DNA from: Brevibacillus sp042683565
GTDB lineage: Bacteria > Bacillota > Bacilli > Brevibacillales > Brevibacillaceae
Direction of reading: 5' to 3'
Length of the DNA stretch: 64,000 nucleotides
Assembly (NCBI RefSeq): GCF_042683565.1
Contig: NZ_JBHUJW010000043.1
Coordinates: 372,001-436,000, forward strand
The position numbers and the translations under genes are program-made. Position 1 is the first letter of the stretch. The number at the start of each line of letters is the position of its first letter. This document shows, one piece after another, positions 17,832 through 26,432 of the stretch. The notes below the pieces were generated by a model. That model made no database searches. It was not told the origin of the DNA and saw only the letters and a list, made by a program, of their open reading frames with translations.

Positions 17832-18203
17832 ATGAACAAGACACGGATGAGCCGAGTCGGGGAAGAAATCAAGAAAGAATTGAGCATTTTGCTGCAGCGT
17901 GGTCTCAAGGACCCGCGCATCGGCTTTGTGACAGTTACGGACGTAGAAGTGAGCAGCGATCTGCAACTGGCGAAAGTGTATGTCAGCATTTTCGGCAGCG
18001 AAGAGGAGCGGAAGGCTTCTCTCGCGGGGCTGGCAAAGGCGAAAGGATTTTTGCGTACGGAAATCGGCAAACGCGTAAAGCTGCGCCACATTCCTGATTT
18101 CGCCTTCAAGCTGGACGAGTCGATCGACTACGGAAGCAAAATTGAATCGATCCTGCGGGAAATCTCCACTGAAGAGGGAAAACAGGATGAATCCAAATCT
18201 TAA
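17832..18203 (+). CDS. rbfA: 30S ribosome-binding factor A
   Basis: RbfA binds the immature 30S subunit near the 5' helix of 16S rRNA and is needed for late maturation and cold adaptation. The 123-residue KH-like protein has the conserved N-terminal region TRMSRVGEEIKKELSILL, then DPRIGFVTVTDVEVS and the C-terminal RHIPDFAFKLDES. Start is ATG 17832, seven bases after GGAGGTG; the GTG at 17823 lies inside that site. The last 17 bases overlap the start of nrnA. Confidence 0.96.
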   Translation: MNKTRMSRVGEEIKKELSILLQRGLKDPRIGFVTVTDVEVSSDLQLAKVYVSIFGSEEERKASLAGLAKAKGFLRTEIGKRVKLRHIPDFAFKLDESIDYGSKIESILREISTEEGKQDESKS

Positions 18204-19182
18204 TGCTTTGCAGGAAGCGGTGCGATTCATGCATGCACGTGACCGCTTCCTGGTCCTTTCTCATGTCAATCCGGACGGTGACGCAACAGGCTCTGCCCTC
18301 GCTGTCGCAATGATGCTGGAGCAGCTGGGGAAGGAGTACATGGTTGTAAACGAAGGAGAAACACCGGAGAAATTTCATTTTTTGCCGCGGTTTAACAGGC
18401 TGCGCAACCTTTCCAAAAACCCGCTGGACGAAACGTTCGAGGCCGTAATCGCCGTAGACTGTGCTGACGAGTCTCGGATGGGCGATGTACGGTCTTTGTT
18501 TGCTTCGGGGGCGGTTTTGCTGAATATCGATCACCACCCTACGAATGACGGCTTTGGCACGGTCAACCTGATTCGCACCGATGCAGCGGCAACAGCGGAG
18601 ATTTTGTACGACGTGGCGGTCGCAGCGGGCCTGACCTTCAATGAAGAGCTGGCGCTGTGCATTTACACCGGACTTTTGACAGACACGGGAGGATTCCGTT
18701 ATTCCAATACGTCTCCGCACGTCATGGAGATCGCCTCCCAACTGCTTCGCTACGGCGTGAAGCCCGCAGAGGTCGCCGAACGCTGCCTCGAGGAGATCAC
18801 CTTGGCGCACATCAAGATTTTGCGCCTTGCCCTGCAATCCCTTGAGCTCTCCCACCGCAACCTCGTAGCTTCGCTGACCGTCCGCCTTGATGATTTCGCC
18901 CAGGCAGGAGCCACGCGGGAAGACGCCGGGGGACTGGTCAACTACTGCCGCAACATTGAAGGCGTAGAGGTGGGCGTCTCGTTCGTCGAATCCGAAGCAG
19001 ATGTGGTCAAGGTGAGCATGCGCGCAAGAGATCGCGTAGATGTGTCCGCGATTGCCAAAGAGCTTGGCGGAGGCGGGCATGCCAAGGCAGCCGGGTGCAC
19101 CATTCGCGGTTCCCTGCAGGAAGCGAAGGAAAAACTACGGCTTGCATTGGATAGAGCATTGGGAGTGAGCAGCAATGAGTAG
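18187..19182 (+). CDS. nrnA: DHH-family nanoRNase / pAp phosphatase NrnA
   Basis: Bifunctional oligoribonuclease and 3'-phosphoadenosine-5'-phosphate phosphatase that degrades the 2-5 nt RNAs left by other exonucleases. DHH-domain motifs are HVNPDGDATGS near residue 24, AVDCADES, and NIDHHPTNDGFG; the DHHA1 domain ends with GGGGHAKAAGC. At 331 residues it is of normal length. The ATG at 18187 lies within rbfA behind AGAGGG, and the end overlaps truB by 8 bases, so rbfA-nrnA-truB appear translationally coupled. Confidence 0.93.
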   Translation: MNPNLNALQEAVRFMHARDRFLVLSHVNPDGDATGSALAVAMMLEQLGKEYMVVNEGETPEKFHFLPRFNRLRNLSKNPLDETFEAVIAVDCADESRMGDVRSLFASGAVLLNIDHHPTNDGFGTVNLIRTDAAATAEILYDVAVAAGLTFNEELALCIYTGLLTDTGGFRYSNTSPHVMEIASQLLRYGVKPAEVAERCLEEITLAHIKILRLALQSLELSHRNLVASLTVRLDDFAQAGATREDAGGLVNYCRNIEGVEVGVSFVESEADVVKVSMRARDRVDVSAIAKELGGGGHAKAAGCTIRGSLQEAKEKLRLALDRALGVSSNE

Positions 19183-20101
19183 CATAAACGGCGTGCTGGT
19201 GGTAGACAAGCCAGCTGGCATGACATCCCATGACTGTGTAGCGCGAATTCGCCGTCTATTCGGAACGAAAAAAGTCGGTCACACCGGTACGCTCGATCCC
19301 GATGTGACCGGCGTGCTGCCAATCTGTCTCGGACAGGCGACGAGGCTTGTCGAGTATTTGCAGGAGCTGCCCAAACGGTACGAGGTCATCATGCGCTTAG
19401 GTTCTTCGACGACGACGGAGGACGCTGCTGGGGAAGTCATCGAGCAGCGGGAAGTGGATACCGCTTCCATCACGAGAGAGCGGGTGGAAGAGACCTTTCG
19501 CAGCTTTCTCGGGGAAATCGAACAAGTGCCTCCCATGTACTCTGCTGTCAAAGTAAATGGCGTCCGCTTGTACGATCTGGCGAGGGAAGGGACAGTCATT
19601 GAGAGGAAAGCCCGGAAGGTGACCATCTACGAATTGACCTTGCACGACATTCGGCCGGAAGACGGCTTCGTGGACGTGTCCTTTACATGCACGTGCTCCA
19701 AGGGGACGTACATGCGCACCTTATGTGTTGACCTTGGCCGCGTCCTGGGGTATCCTGCCCATATGAAGCGGCTTAGGCGCATCAAGAGCGGCCCGTTCGT
19801 GGCAGAGGAGGCCATCCCTCTCGCGCAGCTGGAAGAAGCGGCCGCAGACCGGGAAGAGCTCTCTCGCAAATTGGTTTCGATCCCGCAAGCGATGTCATTC
19901 ATGCCTGCATTTCAGGTGAAGCCGGAGCGAGTCAGGGCCGTGCGAAACGGGTTGACCACGGCGCTGCCCGGTGTTGACGCAGAGGAAGGGAGCCTGATTT
20001 GCCTGTTTGCAGGAAGCGAGTTGCTCGGGATTCACCGCGTGTGCCGCGGGGAAAAAGGCCTCTATGCCAAAGCTGAAAAAGTCTTTCCTTCCGAGGTGTA
20101 A
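19175..20101 (+). CDS. truB: tRNA pseudouridine-55 synthase
   Basis: TruB isomerises U55 in the T-loop of all elongator tRNAs and also acts as a tRNA chaperone. The catalytic aspartate lies in HTGTLDPDVTGVLPICLG (about residues 31-48), with LVVDKPAGMTSHD before it and the PUA-like C-terminal domain after about residue 245. Length is 308 residues. ATG 19175 follows GGGAGTGAG and overlaps the end of nrnA. Confidence 0.97.
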   Translation: MSSINGVLVVDKPAGMTSHDCVARIRRLFGTKKVGHTGTLDPDVTGVLPICLGQATRLVEYLQELPKRYEVIMRLGSSTTTEDAAGEVIEQREVDTASITRERVEETFRSFLGEIEQVPPMYSAVKVNGVRLYDLAREGTVIERKARKVTIYELTLHDIRPEDGFVDVSFTCTCSKGTYMRTLCVDLGRVLGYPAHMKRLRRIKSGPFVAEEAIPLAQLEEAAADREELSRKLVSIPQAMSFMPAFQVKPERVRAVRNGLTTALPGVDAEEGSLICLFAGSELLGIHRVCRGEKGLYAKAEKVFPSEV

Positions 20102-20103
20102 CC

Positions 20104-21036
20104 GTGAAAACGATCTCTTTGACATACCCGTTGCCCGCTGATTTTCAAGCTGACCCTTGCGCAATCGCATTAGGCTACTTCGATGGCGTACATATCGGTC
20201 ATCGGCGCGTCATCCAGAAAGCGATCGATACCGCCAAGGCAAACGGCTGGCAGAGCACTGTCCTGACGTTTGATCCCCACCCGCGCGAGGTATTGGGGCA
20301 AAGCGGCTATACGCGCTACCTGACTCCGCTTGCTGACAAACTGGAGCAATTCGAGAAAATGGGTGTGGACAACACCTATGTCATGAGCTTTGATATCGGC
20401 TTTGCCGCTGTTTATCCCGAAGACTTCATTTCAGAGTGCCTCATGCCGCTCGGATGCCGCCATGTCGTGGTCGGCTTTGACTACACCTTTGGGTATCGCG
20501 GCATGGGAACCGCCCAGACTTTGCAGGAGATGAGCCAGGGACGCTACGGCCTGGATATCGTCGGACCTGTCAATCGTTTGGGAGAAAAAGTGAGCAGCAC
20601 CATCATTCGCGAGTATTTGCACGGCGGGGATGTAGAGCAGGTCCATCTCATGCTCGGCCGTCCGTACAAGGTGCGCGGAACTGTCGTACATGGAGACAAG
20701 CGCGGACGCACCATCGGCTTCCCGACGGCGAACGTGAAAGTGGCCGCTCCCTATTTGATCGGCAAAAATGGCGTGTACGGAGTCCGCTTCACGGTCGACC
20801 AGAAAAGCTACTACGGCGTGATGAACGTAGGCATCAAGCCGACCTTTGAACTCGAAAAGAAAGAAAAATCGCTGGAAGTCCACATTTTTGAGTTCTCCGG
20901 CGAGATTTACGGCAAAGACGTAGAAGTGGAGTTTTTATTCTACATTCGCGAAGAACAAAAGTTTTCCGGTGTAGATGCGCTCATCGCGCAGATCCGGCGC
21001 GATGTGGAGACAGCCAGACAAAAGTTCAAAGCGTAA
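20104..21036 (+). CDS. ribF: Bifunctional riboflavin kinase / FAD synthetase
   Basis: Makes FMN from riboflavin and FAD from FMN. The N-terminal nucleotidyltransferase domain has GYFDGVHIGHRRV (HxGH-type motif near residue 35) and the C-terminal kinase domain has VHGDKRGRTIGFPTANV followed by GVYGVR. The 310-residue length is normal. It starts with GTG at 20104, two bases after the truB stop. It is the last gene of the rimP operon; rpsO has its own promoter. Confidence 0.97.
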   Translation: MKTISLTYPLPADFQADPCAIALGYFDGVHIGHRRVIQKAIDTAKANGWQSTVLTFDPHPREVLGQSGYTRYLTPLADKLEQFEKMGVDNTYVMSFDIGFAAVYPEDFISECLMPLGCRHVVVGFDYTFGYRGMGTAQTLQEMSQGRYGLDIVGPVNRLGEKVSSTIIREYLHGGDVEQVHLMLGRPYKVRGTVVHGDKRGRTIGFPTANVKVAAPYLIGKNGVYGVRFTVDQKSYYGVMNVGIKPTFELEKKEKSLEVHIFEFSGEIYGKDVEVEFLFYIREEQKFSGVDALIAQIRRDVETARQKFKA

Positions 21037-21059
21037 TGTTCGCAAGCCGCGATTCCTCT

Positions 21060-21088
21060 TTGCTTTTCCCAAAATGGTATGCTATAAT
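21060..21088 (+). promoter_or_regulatory. Sigma-A promoter of rpsO
   Basis: TTGCTT at 21060-21065, 17-base spacer, perfect TATAAT at 21083-21088. Transcription would start near 21095, leaving a structured leader of about 85 bases before rpsO. Confidence 0.8.
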
Positions 21089-21106
21089 TCAAAACGTTGT
21101 ACAGAT

Positions 21107-21158
21107 AACCGTAGCTTGGCTGACCGAGGCTCACCGACGGCAGACTCGGCTAACGGTA
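21107..21158 (+). promoter_or_regulatory. Candidate S15-binding leader of rpsO
   Basis: The leader contains nested complementary pairs: ACCGT (21108-21112) with ACGGT (21153-21157), and CCGAG (21124-21128) with CTCGG (21145-21149), enclosing unpaired GGC/ACC-rich loops, a multi-helix junction. It ends shortly before the Shine-Dalgarno AAGGAGGTGA. Ribosomal protein S15 is known to repress its own mRNA in Geobacillus and other bacteria by binding a three-way junction that mimics 16S rRNA. The same mechanism is inferred here from position and fold. Confidence 0.5.
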
Positions 21159-21181
21159 AAAAAATAAGGAGGTGAGTCATG

Positions 21182-21451
21182 ATGGCATTGACTCAAGAAC
21201 GTAAAACTCAACTGATCCAAGAGTTCCGTACGCATGAGAACGACACCGGTTCGCCGGAAGTCCAAATCGCTATCCTGACCGAAAACATCAACAACCTGAA
21301 CGAACACTTGCGCACTCACAAGAAAGATCACCACAGCCGTCGTGGTCTTCTGAAAATGGTAGGTCAACGCCGCAACCTGTTGACATACCTGCGCGAATCT
21401 GACGTTCAACGTTACCGTGCGCTGGTAGACCGTCTGGGTCTGCGTCGCTAA
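21182..21451 (+). CDS. rpsO: 30S ribosomal protein S15
   Basis: S15 is a primary 16S rRNA-binding protein of the central domain and forms part of bridge B4. The 89-residue all-helical protein has the diagnostic DTGSPEVQIAILTENI and DHHSRRGLLKMVGQRRNLL. Two ATG codons are adjacent (21179 and 21182); the second gives the conventional MALTQERK start and better spacing to AAGGAGGTGA. It is monocistronic or read through into pnp past two terminators. Confidence 0.97.
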   Translation: MALTQERKTQLIQEFRTHENDTGSPEVQIAILTENINNLNEHLRTHKKDHHSRRGLLKMVGQRRNLLTYLRESDVQRYRALVDRLGLRR

Positions 21452-21463
21452 TTCGCGTTTTGC

Positions 21464-21489
21464 AAAAAGCGGGTTCACCCCGCTTTTTT
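21464..21489 (+). terminator. rpsO terminator 1
   Basis: AAAAAGCGGG (21464-21473) pairs with CCCGCTTTTT (21479-21488) around a 5-base loop; the 3' arm itself is the T-tract. A strong intrinsic terminator 12 bases after the rpsO stop. Confidence 0.88.
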
Positions 21490-21563
21490 CTCTCGTGCAG
21501 GAGAGTGCGGCACCGTACGGGCTGCCCTCTCCGAAACGAATAACCTCGCAATCGAAGAAGGAC

Positions 21564-21601
21564 AAGCTTCTTCCCATAGCTTCATATAGAAGCTTTTTTT
21601 A
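21564..21601 (+). terminator. Second terminator between rpsO and pnp
   Basis: AAGCTTCT (21564-21571) pairs with AGAAGCTT (21588-21595), followed by TTTTTATT. It lies about 75 bases after the first terminator, so rpsO read-through into pnp should be low unless it is regulated. Confidence 0.7.
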
Positions 21602-21680
21602 TTATCCGTGAAAGACTGCCGCTGCCAGCCATTTAATTTTGAGTACGGCAGGAAATAATACATACAGGTAGAAAACAAAG

Positions 21681-21694
21681 TGTGAACATTCACA
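21681..21694 (+). repeat. Perfect inverted repeat in the pnp leader
   Basis: TGTGAA-CA-TTCACA, two perfect 6-bp arms with a 2-base centre, ends about 28 bases before the pnp ATG. It could be an operator or an RNA element; I cannot assign a protein to it. Confidence 0.5.
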
Positions 21695-21721
21695 TTGTCG
21701 TGAAGGAGGACTGCTAGCAAC

Positions 21722-23869
21722 ATGGAGCAACAATTCCGTACATTTGAATACGAACTGGCAGGCCGCAAGCTGAAGCTCGAATTTGGCAAAATGGCCAAAC
21801 AGGCGCACGGCTCTGTTCTGGTTCGGTACGGCGATACGGCAATCCTGTCTGCAGTGACGGTCTCGAAGGAACCAAAAGCGCTTGATTTCTTCCCGCTTAC
21901 CGTCAACTACGAGGAACGTCTCTATGCGGTCGGGAAGATCCCCGGCGGCTTTATTAAAAGAGAAGGTCGTCCGAGTGAAAAGGCGATTCTGGCCAGCCGC
22001 TTGATCGACCGTCCCATTCGCCCGCTTTTCGCAGAAGGTTTCCGTAACGACGTACAAATCGTAAATACGGTTCTGTCCGTCGATCAAGACTGCTCGCCTG
22101 AAATTGCCGCGATGATCGGGACATCTGCAGCGCTGTGCGTGTCCGAGATTCCGTTTGAAGGACCGATTGCCGGCGTAATCGTCGGCCGTGTCGATGGCCA
22201 GTTCATCATCAACCCGACTGTCGCTCAGGCAGAGAAGAGCGATATTCACCTGGTCGTGGCGGGTACCCACGATGCGATCAACATGGTGGAAGCAGGCGCG
22301 AATCAGGTGTCGGAAGCAGACATGCTGGAAGCGATCATGACGGGTCACGAAGAGATCAAGAAGCTCGTCGAGTTCCAAAACCAGATCGCGGCAGAGATCG
22401 GCAAACCGAAAATGGAAGTGATCCTGCACGAAGTCGATCCGGAAATTGATCGGGCTGTGCGCGATTTTGCCGAAGCGCGTCTGAAGGAAGCCGTGCGTAT
22501 CGAGGAGAAGCAAGCTCGCTACGATGCGATCGACGACATCAAGGCCGAAACAAGGGAACATTTTGCCGCCTTGAATCCCGATACCTTTGAAGAGCAGGAA
22601 AAAATGATCAGCGAAGTGCTGGGCAACATCGTCAAGGATGAAGTTCGCCGTCTGATCACCGAAGAAAAAATTCGCCCCGATGGACGGGCTCTCGATGAAA
22701 TCCGCCCGCTCTCCAGCGAAGTGGACGTGCTGGCGCGCACACACGGCTCTGCCATGTTTACCCGCGGTCAGACACAGGCACTTAGCGTTTGCACACTCGG
22801 CGCACTCGGCGATGTGCAGATTTTGGACGGGCTGGGGCTGGAAGAATCGAAACGCTTCATGCACCACTACAATTTCCCGCCGTACAGCGTAGGGGAAGCA
22901 CGTCCGCTTCGTCCTCCTGGCCGCCGCGAGATTGGACACGGGGCGCTGGGCGAGAGGGCGATCGAACCGATCATTCCATCGGAGACCGAGTTCCCGTACA
23001 CCATCCGTCTGGTTTCGGAAGTAATCGAGTCCAACGGCTCCACCTCGCAAGCTTCGATTTGCGCCAGCGTGCTCGCGCTGATGGACGCAGGGGTACCAAT
23101 CAAGGCACCGGTAGCGGGAATCGCCATGGGTCTGATTATGGGCAAGGACGGAAAATCGTTCTCCATTCTCACTGACATCCAGGGTATGGAAGACCATCTC
23201 GGGGACATGGACTTCAAAGTAGCCGGTACAGAAGCCGGGATCACTGCGATTCAGATGGACATCAAAATTTCCGGGATCAACCGTGAAATTCTGGAGATGG
23301 CCCTCGAGCAAGCGCGCATTGGCCGTCTGCACATCCTGAAGCACATGATGAGCACGATCTCCAAGCCGCGCGAGACACTGTCTCCATATGCGCCGAAGAT
23401 CATGACCATCACGATCAACCCGGAAAAAATCCGCGATGTCATCGGTCCTCAAGGCCGCGTCATCAACAAGATTATCGAAGAGACAGGCGTCAAAATCGAC
23501 ATCGAGCAAGACGGCCGCGTCTTCATCGCTTCGGTCAACCACGAGGCGAACCTGCGAGCCAAGCAAATCATCGAAGATCTCGTTCGCGAAGTGGCTGTCG
23601 GCCAGACTTATCTGGGTACAGTCAAACGCGTGGAAAAATACGGCGCATTCATCGAGCTGTTCGCGGGCAAAGAAGGGCTTTGCCACATTTCGCAACTGGC
23701 TGAAGAGCGCGTAGCCAAAACCGAGGATGTCGTCTCCGTTGGGGACAAAGTTCAGGTGAAGGTAACGGAGATCGACGACCAAGGCCGCATCAACCTCTCC
23801 CGCAAGGCTGTCTTGAAGGAGCAGGCGGCAGCGCGGCAAGCAGACTCCGCACCGGCAGCAGCCGAATAA
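21722..23869 (+). CDS. pnp: Polyribonucleotide nucleotidyltransferase (PNPase)
   Basis: PNPase is the main phosphorolytic 3'-5' exoribonuclease and part of the RNA degradation machinery with RNase Y and RNase J, both encoded in this window. The 715 residues carry two RNase PH domains separated by a helical domain, then a KH domain (IRDVIGPQGRVINKIIEE, about 562-579) and an S1 domain (VGQTYLGTVKRVEKYGAF onwards, about 625). ATG 21722 follows GAAGGAGGA. The end is Ala/Gln-rich and disordered. A hairpin follows. Confidence 0.98.
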   Translation: MEQQFRTFEYELAGRKLKLEFGKMAKQAHGSVLVRYGDTAILSAVTVSKEPKALDFFPLTVNYEERLYAVGKIPGGFIKREGRPSEKAILASRLIDRPIRPLFAEGFRNDVQIVNTVLSVDQDCSPEIAAMIGTSAALCVSEIPFEGPIAGVIVGRVDGQFIINPTVAQAEKSDIHLVVAGTHDAINMVEAGANQVSEADMLEAIMTGHEEIKKLVEFQNQIAAEIGKPKMEVILHEVDPEIDRAVRDFAEARLKEAVRIEEKQARYDAIDDIKAETREHFAALNPDTFEEQEKMISEVLGNIVKDEVRRLITEEKIRPDGRALDEIRPLSSEVDVLARTHGSAMFTRGQTQALSVCTLGALGDVQILDGLGLEESKRFMHHYNFPPYSVGEARPLRPPGRREIGHGALGERAIEPIIPSETEFPYTIRLVSEVIESNGSTSQASICASVLALMDAGVPIKAPVAGIAMGLIMGKDGKSFSILTDIQGMEDHLGDMDFKVAGTEAGITAIQMDIKISGINREILEMALEQARIGRLHILKHMMSTISKPRETLSPYAPKIMTITINPEKIRDVIGPQGRVINKIIEETGVKIDIEQDGRVFIASVNHEANLRAKQIIEDLVREVAVGQTYLGTVKRVEKYGAFIELFAGKEGLCHISQLAEERVAKTEDVVSVGDKVQVKVTEIDDQGRINLSRKAVLKEQAAARQADSAPAAAE

Positions 23870-23880
23870 ACAACAAGCAA

Positions 23881-23926
23881 AAGGCTTCGTCACTCGAAGA
23901 AATTCGCGTACGGAAGCTTTTTTCTT
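23881..23926 (+). terminator. pnp terminator
   Basis: GGCTTC-GT (from 23883) pairs with AC-GGAAGC (to 23918) with a small bulge and an inner CGA/TCG pair, followed by TTTTTTCTTTTTT. Stem is imperfect but the T-tract is long. Confidence 0.65.
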
Positions 23927-24003
23927 TTTTCGTCTAAGTCGTGTCCCCGATTCATACATTGGACAAAGAGAGACTTGTACGACGGAAGGAGACGAAAGCC
24001 CCG

Positions 24004-24981
24004 ATGACGGAAGCGAAAAGGAGACTTTTGTTTGCTACAGGCTGCGCCATACTGTTCATGCTCCTGCTGAATGTCAAGCCCATTTCGGAATACATAGACG
24101 TCATGAAACACCAGAGGGCGATCACTGCTGATAAAAGAATGGGTGACAGGGAGCGCTTGCGCCAGTTGATTGAACAATGGAAGGAAGGCAAGGAAGAAAA
24201 GCCGATCGATGCCGTCTACGATAAAAGCTGGAAAGCGGCAATTCCTGGCTACAACGGACGTATAGTAGATGTAGAGGCTTCCATAAACAACATAATCGCA
24301 ACAGGGAATGAATCTCCGGATGCGCTGGTTTACAAGGAAGTCCCGCCTGCGGTCACCCTGGAACAGTTGGGGATGCTGCCGATCTATCGCGGGAATCCGA
24401 AAAAACCCGCAATATCGTTCATGATCAATGTCGCCTGGGGGAACGAATATCTCGACTCGATGCTGGACACGCTGGACAAACACGGCGTAAAGACGACGTT
24501 CTTTTTGGATGGTTCGTGGGTGAAGCGCTACCCCGAGGAAGCGAAAAAGATTGCCGCACGTGGCCATGAAATTGGCAATCACGCCTACTCGCATCCGGAC
24601 ATGAAGACGCTTGGACCTCAGCGAATCGAACAGGAGATCGGCAAGACACAGGATGTCATCCAAAAGACGCTCGGAATCAAGCCCACGCTCTTTGCTCCTC
24701 CTTCCGGCTCCTTTCATCAGCGCGTCGTGCAAATTGCAGCATCGACGTTTCAAATGAAAACGATCTTGTGGACGGCGGATACCGTGGATTGGCAAAAGCC
24801 GTCGCCGGACTGGGTCGTACGCAAAATTTCCCGCCTGATGGGAAACGGCGTCCTCGTGCTGATGCATCCCACTGCCGCCTCGGAGGCGAGCCTCGATCAG
24901 CTGCTTAGCATCGCCAGGCAAAAAGGTTTGAAGCCTACCACGGTTTCCGAAGTCATCTCCTCCAGCCGCGTGGTGAAATGA
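24004..24981 (+). CDS. ylxY: Sporulation polysaccharide deacetylase-family protein, YlxY-like
   Basis: A 325-residue NodB-fold protein with an N-terminal membrane anchor (about residues 8-23) that places the domain outside the cell. The fold motifs are recognisable but altered. The metal-binding Asp pair of motif 1 is replaced by MINVAWG (residues 140-146). Motif 2 HAYSHPDM is intact. The Arg of motif 3 is missing (FAPPSGSF), and motifs 4 and 5 read DTVDW and LMHPT. The same pattern is, as I recall, common in the YlxY subgroup, so activity on peptidoglycan is doubtful. Start ATG 24004 uses AAGGAG 12 bases upstream; an in-frame GTG at 23941 is possible. Position between pnp and mlpA matches B. 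subtilis. Confidence 0.85.
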   Translation: MTEAKRRLLFATGCAILFMLLLNVKPISEYIDVMKHQRAITADKRMGDRERLRQLIEQWKEGKEEKPIDAVYDKSWKAAIPGYNGRIVDVEASINNIIATGNESPDALVYKEVPPAVTLEQLGMLPIYRGNPKKPAISFMINVAWGNEYLDSMLDTLDKHGVKTTFFLDGSWVKRYPEEAKKIAARGHEIGNHAYSHPDMKTLGPQRIEQEIGKTQDVIQKTLGIKPTLFAPPSGSFHQRVVQIAASTFQMKTILWTADTVDWQKPSPDWVVRKISRLMGNGVLVLMHPTAASEASLDQLLSIARQKGLKPTTVSEVISSSRVVK

Positions 24982-24997
24982 GCCGTATGATCATTTG

Positions 24998-25026
24998 TTG
25001 TGGAGACCAAGGAAGTTTGTTATAGT
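24998..25026 (+). promoter_or_regulatory. Extended -10 promoter upstream of mlpA
   Basis: TATAGT at 25021-25026 is preceded by TGT (extended -10), with TTGTGG at 24998-25003 and a 17-base spacer. It lies about 65 bases before the mlpA start. Confidence 0.5.
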
Positions 25027-25094
25027 TAGACGTGTTTACAAGATTTCCCCTTAGATAGTGGGCAGAGACAGATGATCAACCGAGGAGGATGTAA

Positions 25095-26348
25095 GTGATA
25101 CAGCGTCATACGTGTGAAAACGGTCTTCGGATCGTGACGGAAAGGATTCCGTCCGTCCGCTCCGTTGCCATTGGCATCTGGGTAGGGACCGGTTCCAAAT
25201 ATGAGAATGAAGCAAATAACGGCATTTCCCACTTTCTGGAGCACATGTTCTTCAAGGGGACGGCTACCCGGTCGGCAAAAGAAATTGCCGAGACCTTCGA
25301 CGAGATTGGCGGAAATGTGAACGCCTTTACTTCAAAGGAATACACCTGTTACTACGCCCGCGTGCTGGATCAGCATGCGCCGATCGCCCTGGACGTGCTT
25401 TCGGATATGTATTTCAACTCCGTCTTTGATGCAGACGAGTTGGAAAAGGAAAAAAATGTAGTCATCGAGGAAATCAGCATGTACGAGGATACGCCAGACG
25501 ATCTCGTGCACGACTTGATCGCCCGAGCGTCTTATGGAGCGCATCCGCTCGGCTACACCATTCTCGGTACGGAGGACGTGCTGCGCAGCCTGAAGCGCGA
25601 CGACCTGCTGGCTTACGTCGAGCAGCGCTACTTGCCGGAGAATACAGTCGTTACGGTTGCGGGGAATTTTGACGATAGTCTGATCGAAGATATCCGGAAA
25701 AGATTTTCTTCAATCCACCGTTCGTCCCCGTTGCCGACCTTGACGACGCCTGATTTTACGGCCAACATCATCTCCCAGCAAAAGAAGACCGAGCAGGCGC
25801 ATCTGTGCATATCGCTCCCCGGCTTCCAGGTAGGGCATGAAGAAGTGTACTCCCTCATCCTGTTGAACAACGTGCTGGGCGGCAGCATGAGTTCCCGTTT
25901 GTTTCAGGAAATTCGTGAGGAGCGGGGATTGGCGTACTCCGTCTACTCGTATCATTCCTCCTATAAGGAAGCAGGAACGTTTACGGTGTACACGGGTACG
26001 GCACAGGAGCACGTCGGACAGGTATTTGACATCGTCGCTCACGTGCTTCGCGATGTTGCCGACCACGGTATTACGGACAAGGAACTGAAAAAAGGCAAGG
26101 AACAGTTGAAGGGCAGTCTCATGCTCAGTCTGGAGAGCACCAACAGCCGCATGAGCCGTCTCGGCAAAAACGAACTGCTGCTTGGGCGGCACTTGAGCCT
26201 CGACGAGATTTTGGAAAAAATCGACCGGGTATCTCACGAATCGGTCTGGACGGTAGCACAGCAGCTCTTCCGGTCCAAATTGGCGCTGGCGATGGTCAGC
26301 CCCCTCGAAGGGTTCCCGGCCAATGTGAAAAACGATATTCTTCTATAA
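25095..26348 (+). CDS. mlpA: M16 family zinc peptidase MlpA
   Basis: Cytosolic insulinase-type metallopeptidase (YmxG/MlpA in B. subtilis, related to mitochondrial processing peptidase beta). The inverted zinc motif HxxEH is H46-F-L-E49-H50, and the C-terminal half has the second M16 domain with the R-x-x-x-Y-type segment EERGLAYSVYSYHSS. Length is 417 residues. GTG 25095 follows GAGGAGGATG. In B. subtilis the protein has been linked to regulation of extracellular protease and aspartokinase genes. Here it sits just upstream of the dap genes. Confidence 0.93.
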   Translation: MIQRHTCENGLRIVTERIPSVRSVAIGIWVGTGSKYENEANNGISHFLEHMFFKGTATRSAKEIAETFDEIGGNVNAFTSKEYTCYYARVLDQHAPIALDVLSDMYFNSVFDADELEKEKNVVIEEISMYEDTPDDLVHDLIARASYGAHPLGYTILGTEDVLRSLKRDDLLAYVEQRYLPENTVVTVAGNFDDSLIEDIRKRFSSIHRSSPLPTLTTPDFTANIISQQKKTEQAHLCISLPGFQVGHEEVYSLILLNNVLGGSMSSRLFQEIREERGLAYSVYSYHSSYKEAGTFTVYTGTAQEHVGQVFDIVAHVLRDVADHGITDKELKKGKEQLKGSLMLSLESTNSRMSRLGKNELLLGRHLSLDEILEKIDRVSHESVWTVAQQLFRSKLALAMVSPLEGFPANVKNDILL

Positions 26349-26365
26349 GAACCATTGATTACAGG

Positions 26366-26392
26366 AAAATCCGGCATAGGCCGGGTTTTTTT
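26366..26392 (+). terminator. mlpA terminator
   Basis: AAAATCCGGC (26366-26375), loop ATAG, GCCGGGTTTT (26380-26389) followed by TTT. Ten paired positions with one T-G. Confidence 0.85.
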
Positions 26393-26432
26393 GCGTATAT
26401 CATCAAGTAATCAGGACAAAGGGGGTTCATCT

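Noticed and set aside
21602..23959. 785-codon open frame on the minus strand opposite pnp
   Set aside because: It mirrors the codon pattern of pnp, has no ribosome-binding site and an unnatural His/Arg/Phe-rich composition; an antisense shadow.
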